The notes under the pieces were generated by a model, which had not been told where the DNA came from, did no database searches, and worked only from the letters and a program-made list of their open reading frames with translations. Below, piece by piece: positions 34,727 through 42,900 of a DNA stretch of 51,341 nucleotides. The translations under genes and the position numbers were made by a program. Each line of letters starts with the position of its first letter. The first letter of the stretch is position 1. This DNA is from a bacterium (lineage in GTDB: Bacteria; Calditrichota; Calditrichia; RBG-13-44-9; J042), in NCBI GenBank assembly GCA_015485355.1, contig WFTQ01000075.1, positions 1-51,341 of the forward strand, read 5' to 3'.

Positions 34727-37081
34727 ATGGGAAAAAAGGCCATTGCCATCGACAGCGCTGTGGAAAAAATCGCTCTGGAACAGTCTCCTTTTGCGATGTT
34801 GTATCCGCCCAGGGAAAAAATCGGGGCCATTGTGGTGGATAATTTCCCGGCGCTGGGGAGACTTACGGCTATGCGGTTCCTGGAATGGGTACAACAACAC
34901 CCGGGAGGGGTGATCTCTCTGCCCACCGGAAAAACCCCGGAACATTTCATCAAATGGGTGCAATACCTCCTGAATAATTGGAATAAGCCGAAAGTGCAAA
35001 AGCTGCTGGGGGATTCCGGCGTGGATCCCTCGCGAAAACCCGACATGAAAAGCCTTCATTTCGTTCAGATCGATGAATTTTATCCGATCAATCCCTGGCA
35101 GCACAACAGTTTTTATTTCTATGTGAACGAATTCTACATCGAGGGATTCGGTCTGGATCGGAAAAAAGCGTTGCTGATGGACGGCTCCAAAATCGGTTTA
35201 CCTGCCGGCGAAACCCTGCAGAGTATTTGGCCGGATAATAAGGTCGATTTGACCTTACGATACCGCAAGGCCGCCACGCTGTTGGAGGCCAGGCAAAAGG
35301 AAGTGTTGGCCACCATCGATCAATGGTGCCAGGAGTATGAGGATCGCATCCGGCGACTGGGAGGGATCGGCTTCTTTCTGGGAGGCATTGGTCCCGACGG
35401 TCATATCGGTTTTAATGTACGGGGCTCCGATCATTATTCCACGACTCGTTTAACCCCGACCAATTACGAAACGCAGGCGGCCGCGGCCACCGATCTGGGC
35501 GGCATCGAAGTGGCCCGCACCCGATTGGTCATCACCATCGGGCTGGGAACCATTACCTATAATCGGCGTGCCACCGCCATTATCATTGCCGCAGGAGAAG
35601 CCAAGGCAAAAATCGTGGCCGACGCCATCCAACAGGAAAAGCATGTCCTTTACCCGGCCACAGCGCTTCAGGTGTTACCCGGTGCCCGATTTTACCTTAC
35701 CATGGGGGCGGCAAAACAGCTCCAGGAACGCCAATGGCATCTGCTGAAATCCCAGCCTTCCCTTTCCCCGGAATGGACGGAGCGCATTGTCATCGACCTG
35801 GCCTCCCGATTGCGCAAAAAAATCACCGAATTACAACCCACAGACTTTGCCCGCGACCGAATGGCCGGCATTTTACTGGAAAAACAATCTACCCCGGTCC
35901 CGGAGCTGACCCGCCGGATCTACGAAAATTTGATCGAAAAAATCCAAAAAGGGGCACGCCCACTGCGGAACAAACGCTTTTTACACACCGAACCCCACCA
36001 CGACGACGTCATGCTGGGATATCTGCCCCATGTGGTTCGCCATATTCGCGACGCCAGCAATACCCACTATTTTGTCACCCTAACCAGCGGTTTCACATCG
36101 GTAACCAATCTATTCATGAAACAACAACTGTATAAATTGCTCAACTTCATTGACAGCGAGGCATTCAGAGTGCTCATGGAAGAGGGCTATTTTGCCCCGG
36201 ATAATCCCATCGGCCGCAACCGGGATGTATGGCAATATCTGGACGGCGTTGCAGCGAACAGCGAGGACATGAAAGATGAGGGCATTGCCCGCCGCATGTT
36301 GCGAAACCTGATCGCCGTTTTCGAAGAATGGGACCTCGGAAATTTGAAAGACCGCATCATGGAACTGCTGCACTACTTCGAAACCCAATACCCCGGCAAG
36401 AAAGACCCGGACTACATCCAGAAATTAAAAGGCATGGTGCGGGAATGGGAGGCCGAATGCCTCTGGGGGTATTTCGGCTGGAACTGCAATAACGTGTTTC
36501 ATCTACGGCTGGGATTTTACACGGGAGACATCTTTACCGAAGAACCCACTGTGGAACGGGATGTTCTGCCCATCCTGGAGCTGCTGGAACGGATCAACCC
36601 CGATATTGTCACCGTGGCCCTGGATCCCGAGGCCAGTGGTCCGGACACCCATTACAAGGTGCTTCAGGCCATCACCGAAGCACTGAAGCGGTATGAGCAA
36701 AAAACCGGCCGCTCCGATATTACAGTGTGGGGCTATCGCAATATCTGGTACCGATTTCATCCGGCGGAAGCGAATATTTTTGTTCCGGTCTCGCTGAATA
36801 TGTTCTCCATTTTACAGAACGCCTTTGTTCATTCGTTTCTTTCTCAACGGGAAGCCTCTTTTCCCAGTTATGAACACGACGGCCCCTTTTCGGAGCTGGC
36901 GCAAAAAATTCAGGTACAGCAATATCAGACCCTGAAATCCTGCCTGGGTCGGGAATGGTTTTACGAGCACCCGAGCCCGCTGATCCGGGCCACCCGGGGA
37001 CTGGTCTTTCTCAAAGAGCTTTCTCTATCCGAATTTTATCAACTGAGCCGAGAACTCCGCCAGGCGCTGGAAAATCGTTAA
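34727..37081 (+). CDS. NagB-like sugar-phosphate isomerase/deaminase fused to a PIG-L (LmbE) deacetylase
   Basis: 784 residues. The N-terminal ~330 residues are a glucosamine-6-phosphate deaminase domain: SLPTGKTPEHF, FVQIDEFYP (D116 at the proton-relay position), LGGIGPDGHIGFN (D224, H226), TIGLGTIT and the lid-type AAGEAKAKIVADAI. After a helical linker, residues 415-690 are a PIG-L/LmbE metal-dependent deacetylase: HTEPHHDDVMLGY (HDD at 425-427) and LDPEASGPDTHYKV. Predicted to deacetylate GlcNAc-type substrates and then convert GlcN-6-P to Fru-6-P and ammonia. The order of action and the exact substrate are inference. Similar fusions are known in Bacteroidetes-group bacteria. GGGA about eight bases upstream of the ATG is the only ribosome site. 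Confidence 0.87.
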   Translation: MGKKAIAIDSAVEKIALEQSPFAMLYPPREKIGAIVVDNFPALGRLTAMRFLEWVQQHPGGVISLPTGKTPEHFIKWVQYLLNNWNKPKVQKLLGDSGVDPSRKPDMKSLHFVQIDEFYPINPWQHNSFYFYVNEFYIEGFGLDRKKALLMDGSKIGLPAGETLQSIWPDNKVDLTLRYRKAATLLEARQKEVLATIDQWCQEYEDRIRRLGGIGFFLGGIGPDGHIGFNVRGSDHYSTTRLTPTNYETQAAAATDLGGIEVARTRLVITIGLGTITYNRRATAIIIAAGEAKAKIVADAIQQEKHVLYPATALQVLPGARFYLTMGAAKQLQERQWHLLKSQPSLSPEWTERIVIDLASRLRKKITELQPTDFARDRMAGILLEKQSTPVPELTRRIYENLIEKIQKGARPLRNKRFLHTEPHHDDVMLGYLPHVVRHIRDASNTHYFVTLTSGFTSVTNLFMKQQLYKLLNFIDSEAFRVLMEEGYFAPDNPIGRNRDVWQYLDGVAANSEDMKDEGIARRMLRNLIAVFEEWDLGNLKDRIMELLHYFETQYPGKKDPDYIQKLKGMVREWEAECLWGYFGWNCNNVFHLRLGFYTGDIFTEEPTVERDVLPILELLERINPDIVTVALDPEASGPDTHYKVLQAITEALKRYEQKTGRSDITVWGYRNIWYRFHPAEANIFVPVSLNMFSILQNAFVHSFLSQREASFPSYEHDGPFSELAQKIQVQQYQTLKSCLGREWFYEHPSPLIRATRGLVFLKELSLSEFYQLSRELRQALENR

Positions 37082-37675
37082 TCGTGGAAACCAAGCACGG
37101 CCGGAACTCACTGTCAGGTGACCGAACGCATTTCAAGAATGAATAGAATAAATTAATTTGCACGCCCTGTACACCCGGTGTTTTCGGGATCAATACAATT
37201 CGTTAGGGATATTTGACATCATCGGGGGCCGGGGGAGTTGCGCCGGTCCGGGTCTGGGCTGGACGCTCCTGAGGGTTGGGTTTTCCTCATGGGCCCCGGC
37301 TCTTCGTCCAACAGCGCTTTCGCGCGCTTCTTTTCCGCGGCATTCAGTATCCACTAAACCTTCATGATCGGGGGCAAGGGGGAACAGGGGACAATGCTCA
37401 CGTCTTCATCCTGCAAAGACTCCCGAGCAGAAACCCCAATCTTCGAACTCAAAGGCCCGGGGGAAGCGTCAGAACAAGCAGGTCTGAACCACAACAAGGT
37501 TCAGCCTCTCATCGAGTCAACGAGGCGAGAAAGTGAAGGGCTTGTAAAGCGGGATGCCTACCGAAAATCGTTAATCCCCGGTCGAACCCACACATTTTTA
37601 GCATAAACTATAGAATTTATTTCGGAATTTTTATAATATCTTAAAGTTTAAAGGAACCATAAAACGGAGGAGACA
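37082..37675. other. 594-bp unexplained intergenic region
   Basis: No convincing gene; short open frames here look random and lack ribosome sites. Features seen: AGCGC/GCGCT hairpin followed by TCTTTT (37313-37334), a weak terminator for the fusion gene; two tandem hairpins at 37484-37527; an AT-rich stretch 37593-37660 with TATAAT (37632-37637) just before the hydrolase. I checked for tmRNA, RNase P and SRP RNA consensus segments and saw none. Confidence 0.6.
37484..37527. repeat. Two tandem hairpins upstream of the hydrolase gene
   Basis: CTGAACC (37484-37490) pairs with GGTTCAG (37498-37504) over a 7-base loop. Directly after, GCCTC pairs with GAGGC over a 13-base loop. No T-run follows. 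Could be part of a structured RNA. Confidence 0.45.
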
Positions 37676-38494
37676 ATGCCAACCATTCAGGTTCGTGGTG
37701 CCAATTACTATTATCAGGTGGCCGGGTCGGGTCCGGAAACCGTTGTATTTGCGCACGGCTTTCTCATGAATGGGGATATGTTCCATCCCCAAATAGAGGC
37801 GTTACAAAAGGACTACCGATGCCTGGCTTTCGACTGGAGAGGACAGGGTCGAAGCGAAGCCACCGCCACCGGGTATGATATGGACGAACTGTTTCTGGAT
37901 GCCGTAGAATTCATTCAGAAATTGGAGGCCGCTCCCTGCCACTGGGTGGGGCTGTCCATGGGAGGATTTGTGGGCATTCGTCTGGGAGCCCGACGCCCAG
38001 AACTGCTGAAAAGTCTGGTTCTGGCAGAAACCTCCGCCGAAGCAGAAGACCCCAAAAAACGGGTCAAATGGAAAACCCTGGCCTATATATTCCGGGTATT
38101 CGGCGTGGGTCCGGTGAAAAATCCCATCACCAAGACCCTTTTTGGAAAGAAAATTCTCCATGATCCTTCCCGACAGGAGATTGTCAAGAAATTTCAGGAC
38201 CACTGGGATCATCTGGACAAAGCCGCCACAATGAAGACGGCCATGGCCATCTTTCACCGAAAGAGTGTGGTGGAAGAACTTGGCCGCATTTCCATTCCCA
38301 CGCTGATTATCACCGGGGATCAGGACATAGCCCGAACCTCCGAGGAAGCCAAACGCATGAAGGAGCTCATCCCCCACTCGCAGCTCGTAGTGATCTCCGG
38401 AGCGGGCCATAGCAGCTCCATCGAAGAACCCGAATCTTTCACCAATGCTCTGAAAGCGTTCTGGAAAACTTTAAAGGAGGAAAGCCGAAAATGA
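37676..38494 (+). CDS. Alpha/beta-fold hydrolase
   Basis: 272 residues, no signal peptide. Catalytic triad visible: nucleophile serine in GLSMGGFVG (about residue 103), acid D in ITGDQDIARTSEEA and histidine in ISGAGHSSSIEEP. Oxyanion motif is FAHGFLMNG. Closest to the 3-oxoadipate enol-lactonase/haloperoxidase-like group, but the substrate is not determinable. GGAGGAG precedes the ATG. The stop overlaps the start of the fumarylacetoacetase-family gene (ATGA), suggesting consecutive C–C or ester hydrolysis steps in a ring- or lactone-degrading route. Confidence 0.9.
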   Translation: MPTIQVRGANYYYQVAGSGPETVVFAHGFLMNGDMFHPQIEALQKDYRCLAFDWRGQGRSEATATGYDMDELFLDAVEFIQKLEAAPCHWVGLSMGGFVGIRLGARRPELLKSLVLAETSAEAEDPKKRVKWKTLAYIFRVFGVGPVKNPITKTLFGKKILHDPSRQEIVKKFQDHWDHLDKAATMKTAMAIFHRKSVVEELGRISIPTLIITGDQDIARTSEEAKRMKELIPHSQLVVISGAGHSSSIEEPESFTNALKAFWKTLKEESRK

Positions 38495-39513
38495 GAGTAA
38501 GAATGGTAGCGATGCCACCCTCCGGTCAAGCATCCCTGGCGGTCTTTCACGACCATCAATGGATTCCTCTGGTCCCGGTCATCGAACGGATGAAAGCCGC
38601 CAATCAGAACATCCAATATCTGCCGCAAGTCAGCCGGGACCTGGTAGCCTTTCTAAAAAATTACCCCGATATGAAAGACGAATTGGAAAGGCTATTTCAA
38701 TTTGTGCAAAAAGAGAGGCTCAATTATAGCGAGGAGATGGACGTATCATCCCGCCTGCCGTTCCAGCCGTTGTCCTTTCGGGATTTTTCACTCTGGGAGG
38801 CTCATTTCATCCAGGCCAAATGGGGATTAATTCGGCGGTTCCTTCCGGGCAAGGCCAAAATATTACGGTTATATCAAAACATCACCGGAAAGCCTCACTC
38901 CAAAACGCTGCCACCCCCAATGTTTTATCAGGTGCCCGTGTATTATATGGGAAACCATTTGCAATTCTATCCAGACGGAGCAACCATCCCCTGGCCGGGT
39001 TACAGCCGGTTATTGGACTATGAGCTGGAAATCGGCGTCATCATCAGCAAACCACTCTATAATGCTACGGCGGAAGAAGCCCTGAACGCCATCGGTGGAT
39101 TTACCATAATCAATGATTTCAGTGCACGAGACCAGCAAGTAAAAGAATTTCTGGAAGGACCGTTTGGACCGGTGATCAAAACCAAGAATTTTGCCACCGG
39201 CATGGCCAATGAAGTGGTTACGGCCGACGAAATTTTACCCCGATTCGAACAGTTAACGGGGGTGGTAAAAGTCAACGGAAACCTCTGGGGAAAGGGGAGC
39301 ACGGCTAAACCCAATCACAGTCTGGGACAAATGGTCGCCTACGCCAGTCTGGAAGAAAAACTCTATCCCGGAGAGTTATTAGGAACGGGCACAATTCCGG
39401 GATGCAGCGGCGTGGAAGTCGATCGCTGGATTCGTCCCGGAGATGAGGTACTCCTGGAAGTGGAAGGATTGGGGCGATTATTCAATCGGATTGGAAAACT
39501 TTCGGAAACATAG
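38491..39513 (+). CDS. Fumarylacetoacetate hydrolase family protein
   Basis: 340 residues. N-terminal ~140 residues are a variable domain. The FAH catalytic domain follows: YYMGNHLQFYPDG, YSRLLDYELEIGVII (metal-binding E-x-E), INDFSARDQQ, GPVIKTKNFATGMA, KVNGNLWGKGST, LGTGTIPGCSGVEV and IRPGDEVLLEVEGLG. Members hydrolyse, decarboxylate or isomerise beta-diketo acids using Mg2+. GCSGVE matches the typical GTPxGxG region with a Cys variant. Translationally coupled to the upstream hydrolase. Exact reaction unknown. Confidence 0.9.
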   Translation: MRVRMVAMPPSGQASLAVFHDHQWIPLVPVIERMKAANQNIQYLPQVSRDLVAFLKNYPDMKDELERLFQFVQKERLNYSEEMDVSSRLPFQPLSFRDFSLWEAHFIQAKWGLIRRFLPGKAKILRLYQNITGKPHSKTLPPPMFYQVPVYYMGNHLQFYPDGATIPWPGYSRLLDYELEIGVIISKPLYNATAEEALNAIGGFTIINDFSARDQQVKEFLEGPFGPVIKTKNFATGMANEVVTADEILPRFEQLTGVVKVNGNLWGKGSTAKPNHSLGQMVAYASLEEKLYPGELLGTGTIPGCSGVEVDRWIRPGDEVLLEVEGLGRLFNRIGKLSET

Positions 39514-39672
39514 CGGAGGGGATAGACACCTTCACCGGAAAAGCGAACTGTAAAAAGGGCCATAGCCGGTGAGGCGTGGAGACAATTTAAAAGGCCGGAT
39601 CTTTTGACTGCCTGTCCCACCCCTAACGAGCGGGCCGTTGGCAAAAAAGGATTGTCGGCAGGCGGTTTCCAT

Positions 39673-39720
39673 CCCGCAGCACATCATACCCTTCGGTTGC
39701 GGGAAAAGCGAGGTTTTTTT
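39673..39720 (+). terminator. Candidate terminator of the hydrolase–FAH operon
   Basis: CCCGCA (39673-39678) pairs with TGCGGG (39698-39703); an alternative CTTCG/CGAGG stem (from 39691) abuts TTTTTTT (39714-39720). An additional inverted repeat TCACCGG/CCGGTGA lies upstream at 39532-39572. Confidence 0.48.
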
Positions 39721-39739
39721 CAGCCTCTTTCGAAGGTTC

Positions 39740-39796
39740 TAAAATAAAAAGCTCTATACGTGCGGAAGGCTCTGAATCCGATGGTCAGAGCCTTCC
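39740..39796 (-). terminator. Hairpin and T-rich tail downstream of tRNA-Leu
   Basis: Perfect 12-bp stem GGAAGGCTCTGA (39764-39775) with TCAGAGCCTTCC (39785-39796), loop 9. On the minus strand it is followed after 13 bases by TTTTTATTTT. The T-run is displaced, so it may be a processing or weak termination signal. Confidence 0.5.
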
Positions 39797-39801
39797 CTCG
39801 G

Positions 39802-39887
39802 TGCCCGGGGCCGGACTCGAACCGGCACGGTCCAAAGGGACCGAGGGATTTTAAGTCCCTTGCGTCTGCCAATTCCGCCACCCGGGC
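39802..39887 (-). tRNA. tRNA-Leu (anticodon TAA)
   Basis: 86 nt without CCA. Acceptor GCCCGGG...CCCGGGC, D-arm GGCGGAATTGGCAGACGC, anticodon loop CTTAAAA with TAA, long variable arm (CTCGGTCCCTTTGGACCG-type) as in class II leucine tRNAs, and T-arm GGTTCGAGTCC. The discriminator is A and the genome continues CCG, so CCA is added after transcription. Confidence 0.96.
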
Positions 39888-39892
39888 GAAAC

Positions 39893-39921
39893 AAAAAAAG
39901 TACTTGCCCTCAGGCAAGTAC
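39893..39921 (-). terminator. Intrinsic terminator between tRNA-Gly and tRNA-Leu
   Basis: Minus strand: GTACTTGCC, loop TGAG, GGCAAGTAC, TTTTTTT, G. A 9-bp perfect stem with seven Ts, ending five bases before the tRNA-Leu 5' end and 12 bases after the tRNA-Gly CCA. Confidence 0.85.
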
Positions 39922-39933
39922 CTTTCCTGAAAC

Positions 39934-40009
39934 TGGAGCGGGAGACGGGACTCGAACCCGCGACCCTAACCTTGGCAAGGTTATGCTCTACCAGCTGAGC
40001 TACTCCCGC
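39934..40009 (-). tRNA. tRNA-Gly (anticodon GCC)
   Basis: 76 nt including encoded CCA. Acceptor GCGGGAG...CTCCCGC, D-arm GTAGCTCAGCTGGTAGAGC, anticodon loop TTGCCAA, T-arm GGGTTCGAGTCCC. It has its own TTGACA-N17-TATATT promoter just upstream. Confidence 0.97.
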
Positions 40010-40021
40010 AAACCGCTGAAA

Positions 40022-40050
40022 AATATAATACCTATTTATCAGGTTGTCAA
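40022..40050 (-). promoter_or_regulatory. Promoter of tRNA-Gly
   Basis: Minus strand: TTGACA (40050-40045), 17-bp spacer, TATATT (40027-40022), 12 bases before the mature tRNA-Gly 5' end. It starts within 30 bases of the EIIA stop codon. Confidence 0.82.
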
Positions 40051-40076
40051 GATTCAATCCAAATTCCAACGTCCAC

Positions 40077-40457
40077 CTATTCCAATAATATACCCCGATG
40101 CCCGTCCTGTTCCACAGTGCGCGAAAGCTCTTCAAACGATAAGCCCGCCTGTTTGGTGATAAACGAAATGACCATGGGAACATTCACCCCGCTCACCACG
40201 TGGGTCTTCTCGAATTCCCGTTCCAACATTTTACCGATGCGCCAGCAATTGCCGCCCCGCAAATCGACCAGGATCAACAGTTCCCGGGCCTGACGGGTAT
40301 GAACGGCTTCCACAACCTGTTCAAAAAGTGTTTGCGGGGCCACCCCGTCGTTGGAAAATGCCAGTACGTTCTCAAAGCGCCCAACCAGACACTCCACAGT
40401 GTGCAACAGCTCGAAGGCCAGTTTGCCATGACAAATCACGATGCCCAGCCGCATCAT
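40077..40457 (-). CDS. PTS EIIA-Man-type regulatory protein
   Basis: 126 residues of the mannose-family EIIA fold. IVICHGKLA puts the phospho-histidine at H10, then FSNDGV, LILVDLRGGNCWRIG and GVNVPMVISFI. There is no EIIB domain and no sugar permease nearby, so it probably has a regulatory role. The ATG overlaps the hprK stop (ATGA). Together with HprK it suggests a phosphorylation-based carbon/energy sensor. HPr and Enzyme I are not in the window. Confidence 0.9.
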   Translation of the reverse strand: MMRLGIVICHGKLAFELLHTVECLVGRFENVLAFSNDGVAPQTLFEQVVEAVHTRQARELLILVDLRGGNCWRIGKMLEREFEKTHVVSGVNVPMVISFITKQAGLSFEELSRTVEQDGHRGILLE

Positions 40458-41449
40458 TCAAAGTCCTTATCCAAAAAGTCGCGCATTTTTAAATGCATCA
40501 GGTGCTCCCTTTCCTGACGCTTCATTTTCTCTATCAATCGCTTGTTAAATTCCTGGGCGGTGTGATGTCCATAAATTTTCAATAACTGATTGAGGGCGAT
40601 GGTTTCCGCAATAACCGTGATGTTCTTACCCGGATTGATCGGCAACACCACCAGGGGAATTTCCACCCCCAGAATATTGGTTTTCTGTTCATCCAGCCCT
40701 GTACGGTCGTAGTCCGCATTGGGATCAAAGTCCACCAATTGAACCTCCACTTCCACGCGCTTATGCACCCGGACGGCCCGGATGCCGAAAATGCTACGCA
40801 CATCGATCAATCCTAATCCCCGGATTTCCAGATGGTGTTCGGCAATTTCCCGACCCTCTCCCATCAAAATTTCTTCCGCCTTCTTGGTGATGATGACAAT
40901 ATCATCGGCGACCAGACGATGCCCTCGTTCCACCAGATCCAGGGCGATCTCGCTCTTCCCGATGCCGCTGCGCCCGGTAAACAGCAAGCCAATGCCATAA
41001 ACATCCACCAGCGTTCCATGAACAGTGGTTCGGGGGGCGAATTCGTTGTTCAAATAATCGCTTAAAAAATGGGCGAACTGGGTGGTGGCGAATTCGGTTT
41101 GAAAGACACAAATATAGCGGCGGGTGGCGATATCCAGCAGTTCTTTGGGAGGTTTGTTTTTATCCGTTACCACGATACAGGGAATCTCGTACTGCAGCAC
41201 CCGTTCTAAGGACTTGCGCCGCTGTGCCGGTGCAAGGCTGTTCAAATACCGCACTTCGGTATTCCCCAGAACCTGGATGCGGTGATAAGTAAATAAATCC
41301 AGGAATCCCGCCAGTGCCAACCCAGGCCGGTGCAATTCACTATCGGTAATCACCCGGTCGAAACCGGTGCTGGTCGTCATTAAATGTAAACGTAATTTAT
41401 CCCGGGTGTCTTTGTACAGTTTTCCTACGGTTAACTTGGGCTTTAGCAT
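40454..41449 (-). CDS. hprK: HPr kinase/phosphorylase
   Basis: Phosphorylates and dephosphorylates HPr at serine in response to ATP, Pi and fructose-1,6-bisphosphate. 331 residues. The N-terminal domain (1-125) is followed by conserved H144 (VHGTLVDVYG), P-loop GRSGIGKS (159-166), RLVADD (186-191) and the HprK signature region EIRGLGLIDVRSIFG, ending with the FNKRLIEKM helix. No clear Shine-Dalgarno. A weak promoter candidate TTTCCG-N17-TATTTT lies at 41471-41499, after the hpf terminator. Confidence 0.94.
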   Translation of the reverse strand: MLKPKLTVGKLYKDTRDKLRLHLMTTSTGFDRVITDSELHRPGLALAGFLDLFTYHRIQVLGNTEVRYLNSLAPAQRRKSLERVLQYEIPCIVVTDKNKPPKELLDIATRRYICVFQTEFATTQFAHFLSDYLNNEFAPRTTVHGTLVDVYGIGLLFTGRSGIGKSEIALDLVERGHRLVADDIVIITKKAEEILMGEGREIAEHHLEIRGLGLIDVRSIFGIRAVRVHKRVEVEVQLVDFDPNADYDRTGLDEQKTNILGVEIPLVVLPINPGKNITVIAETIALNQLLKIYGHHTAQEFNKRLIEKMKRQEREHLMHLKMRDFLDKDFE

Positions 41450-41587
41450 GCAATGGACTCGTTTTCATGAAAAATACATGATTTTCGCTTTTTCGGAAAC
41501 TTGTGCCCCCAGATGGAAACACCCAATTGTATTTTCTGTTGGTTCAATTTATATCGAAAACCCCGGGGAAGCAAGCCGCATCCTCCC

Positions 41588-41623
41588 TAAAATAATAGGG
41601 GGATATCGAACGGATATCCCCCT
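41588..41623 (-). terminator. Terminator between hpf and hprK
   Basis: AGGGGGATATC (41597-41607), loop GAACG, GATATCCCCCT (41613-41623): an 11-bp perfect stem. On the minus strand ATTATTTTA follows. It should separate the smg-topA-xer-hpf transcript from hprK-EIIA. Confidence 0.75.
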
Positions 41624-41650
41624 GTCATTTATGCCATATATTTTCAACTC

Positions 41651-41962
41651 TCAGGCGGAGTGAATCTTATCAATATCCTTGGTGCGGACCTTCTGTTTGT
41701 AACGTTTGAGCTGGCGCTCAGCATTATCCAGGGCAAAATCAAAACTCTTACGCAGGTCTTCGGAAGTCTCCTTTACAACAATCTGCTTGTTGTTCACCTT
41801 GATTTTAAGCTCTGCATAACGCATTAATTTTTCCCAGCCCAGAATGATCTCCAACCCGATGATGGCATCATAATAGCGGTTCAGCCTGGCCACTTTCTCT
41901 TCAATATAGCTGCGCAAATCTTCGGGAAGTTTAAAATGCCGGGCGGTAATGGTGAAGTTCAT
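41651..41962 (-). CDS. hpf: Ribosome hibernation-promoting factor, short form
   Basis: Binds the 30S decoding centre in stationary phase and blocks translation. 103 residues with the beta-alpha-beta-beta-beta-alpha fold: MNFTITARHFKLPEDLRSYI, KVARLNRYYDAIIG, ELKIKVNNKQIVVKE, LRKSFDFALDNAERQLKRYKQK. It lacks the C-terminal dimerisation domain of long HPF. Shine-Dalgarno AGGAGG is close to the ATG. It follows xer by 41 bases and precedes hprK, an arrangement reminiscent of the rpoN-hpf-hprK region of proteobacteria. Confidence 0.94.
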   Translation of the reverse strand: MNFTITARHFKLPEDLRSYIEEKVARLNRYYDAIIGLEIILGWEKLMRYAELKIKVNNKQIVVKETSEDLRKSFDFALDNAERQLKRYKQKVRTKDIDKIHSA

Positions 41963-42003
41963 GGAAACCTCCTTGGTTTAAAGATCATGAGTTAGGTTAT
42001 TTA

Positions 42004-42900
42004 TCAGGCCCTTGGGTGAGCCTTTTGATAAACATGTTTTAAACGTTCCATGCTCACATGGGTATAAATTTGGGTTGTGGCTAAACTTTCGTGGCCCAGC
42101 AGTTCTTTGACGGCCAATAAATCGGCTCCCCGATCCAGCATATGGGTGGCGAAGGAGTGCCGCAAGGTGTGCGGACTCAACTGTTCCTGCTCCGAAAGCT
42201 GATGCAGATATTTTTTAACCATCCGTCGCACGGCCTCAGGGTACAGGGGCCTCCCTTTGCGAGTTACAAAAACGCGCTCCGGTTCTTCGAATGCGTTTAC
42301 CGCTCTGGATCGAATATCGAGGTAATTCTGAAGGGCGGTGAGGGATTGCTTTCCCAGGGGTAATAATCGTTCCTTCTTCCGCTTTCCCAACACCCGAACG
42401 ATTCCGCTCTTGAAATTGATTTGTTTCATTTGTAATTCTAATAACTCGGCCAGACGCATTCCTGTTCCATAAAATAATTCCAGAATGGCCCGGTCCCGTA
42501 ACCCTTCGAACGTATCCGTAGGAGGCAGCTCCATCAACCGTTGCATCTGGGTCTCGCTCAGCACATGGGGCAATGGGCGATTCCGTTTCGGGGCCGAAAC
42601 CACCATGGCCGGGTTTTTTTCAATATCTCCCCGGCGCACCAGATAACGGAAAAAGGAGCGCAATGCCGAAAGTTTGCGCGCCACACTGCTTTTTTCCATT
42701 CCGCTGATGATTAAATTTCCCAAAAACTCTCTGATATGATCAACATCGACCTGCGCGGGGGAAACTTTATCCGTACCCAGGTGATGTTCCAGGTAGTCGA
42801 TAAATTGTCCGATGTCGGTGCTGTAGCAGACCGCGGTGTGTTGAGAATAGCGCCGCTGGTGGATTAAGTACTGGATAAATTGATCTAATTTATTCCACAT
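42004..42900 (-). CDS. Tyrosine recombinase XerC/XerD
   Basis: Resolves chromosome dimers at dif. 298 residues. The SAM-like N-terminal domain (1-90) precedes the catalytic domain with the full R-K-H-R-H-Y set: R149 (GTGMRLAELL), K173, H244 and R247 (SPHTLRHSFATH), H270 (LLGHESL) and Y279 (TQIYTH). The ATG at 42900 overlaps the topA end by 11 bases; the longer frame inside topA is rejected. Housekeeping context and exact length argue for a Xer protein rather than an integron or phage integrase. XerC versus XerD is not resolved. Confidence 0.93.
   Translation of the reverse strand: MWNKLDQFIQYLIHQRRYSQHTAVCYSTDIGQFIDYLEHHLGTDKVSPAQVDVDHIREFLGNLIISGMEKSSVARKLSALRSFFRYLVRRGDIEKNPAMVVSAPKRNRPLPHVLSETQMQRLMELPPTDTFEGLRDRAILELFYGTGMRLAELLELQMKQINFKSGIVRVLGKRKKERLLPLGKQSLTALQNYLDIRSRAVNAFEEPERVFVTRKGRPLYPEAVRRMVKKYLHQLSEQEQLSPHTLRHSFATHMLDRGADLLAVKELLGHESLATTQIYTHVSMERLKHVYQKAHPRA

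Noticed and set aside
37082-37675. tmRNA, RNase P RNA or SRP RNA in the empty region
   Set aside because: None of their conserved core segments could be found on either strand.
39720-39917. Minus-strand open frame reading RVAELADARDLKS and similar
   Set aside because: This is the tRNA-Leu gene translated, a classic false protein; the tRNA fold is complete.
42004-42900. Tyrosine recombinase as evidence of an integrated element
   Set aside because: Its length, full catalytic set and overlap with topA in a smg-topA-xer-hpf operon indicate XerC/XerD.
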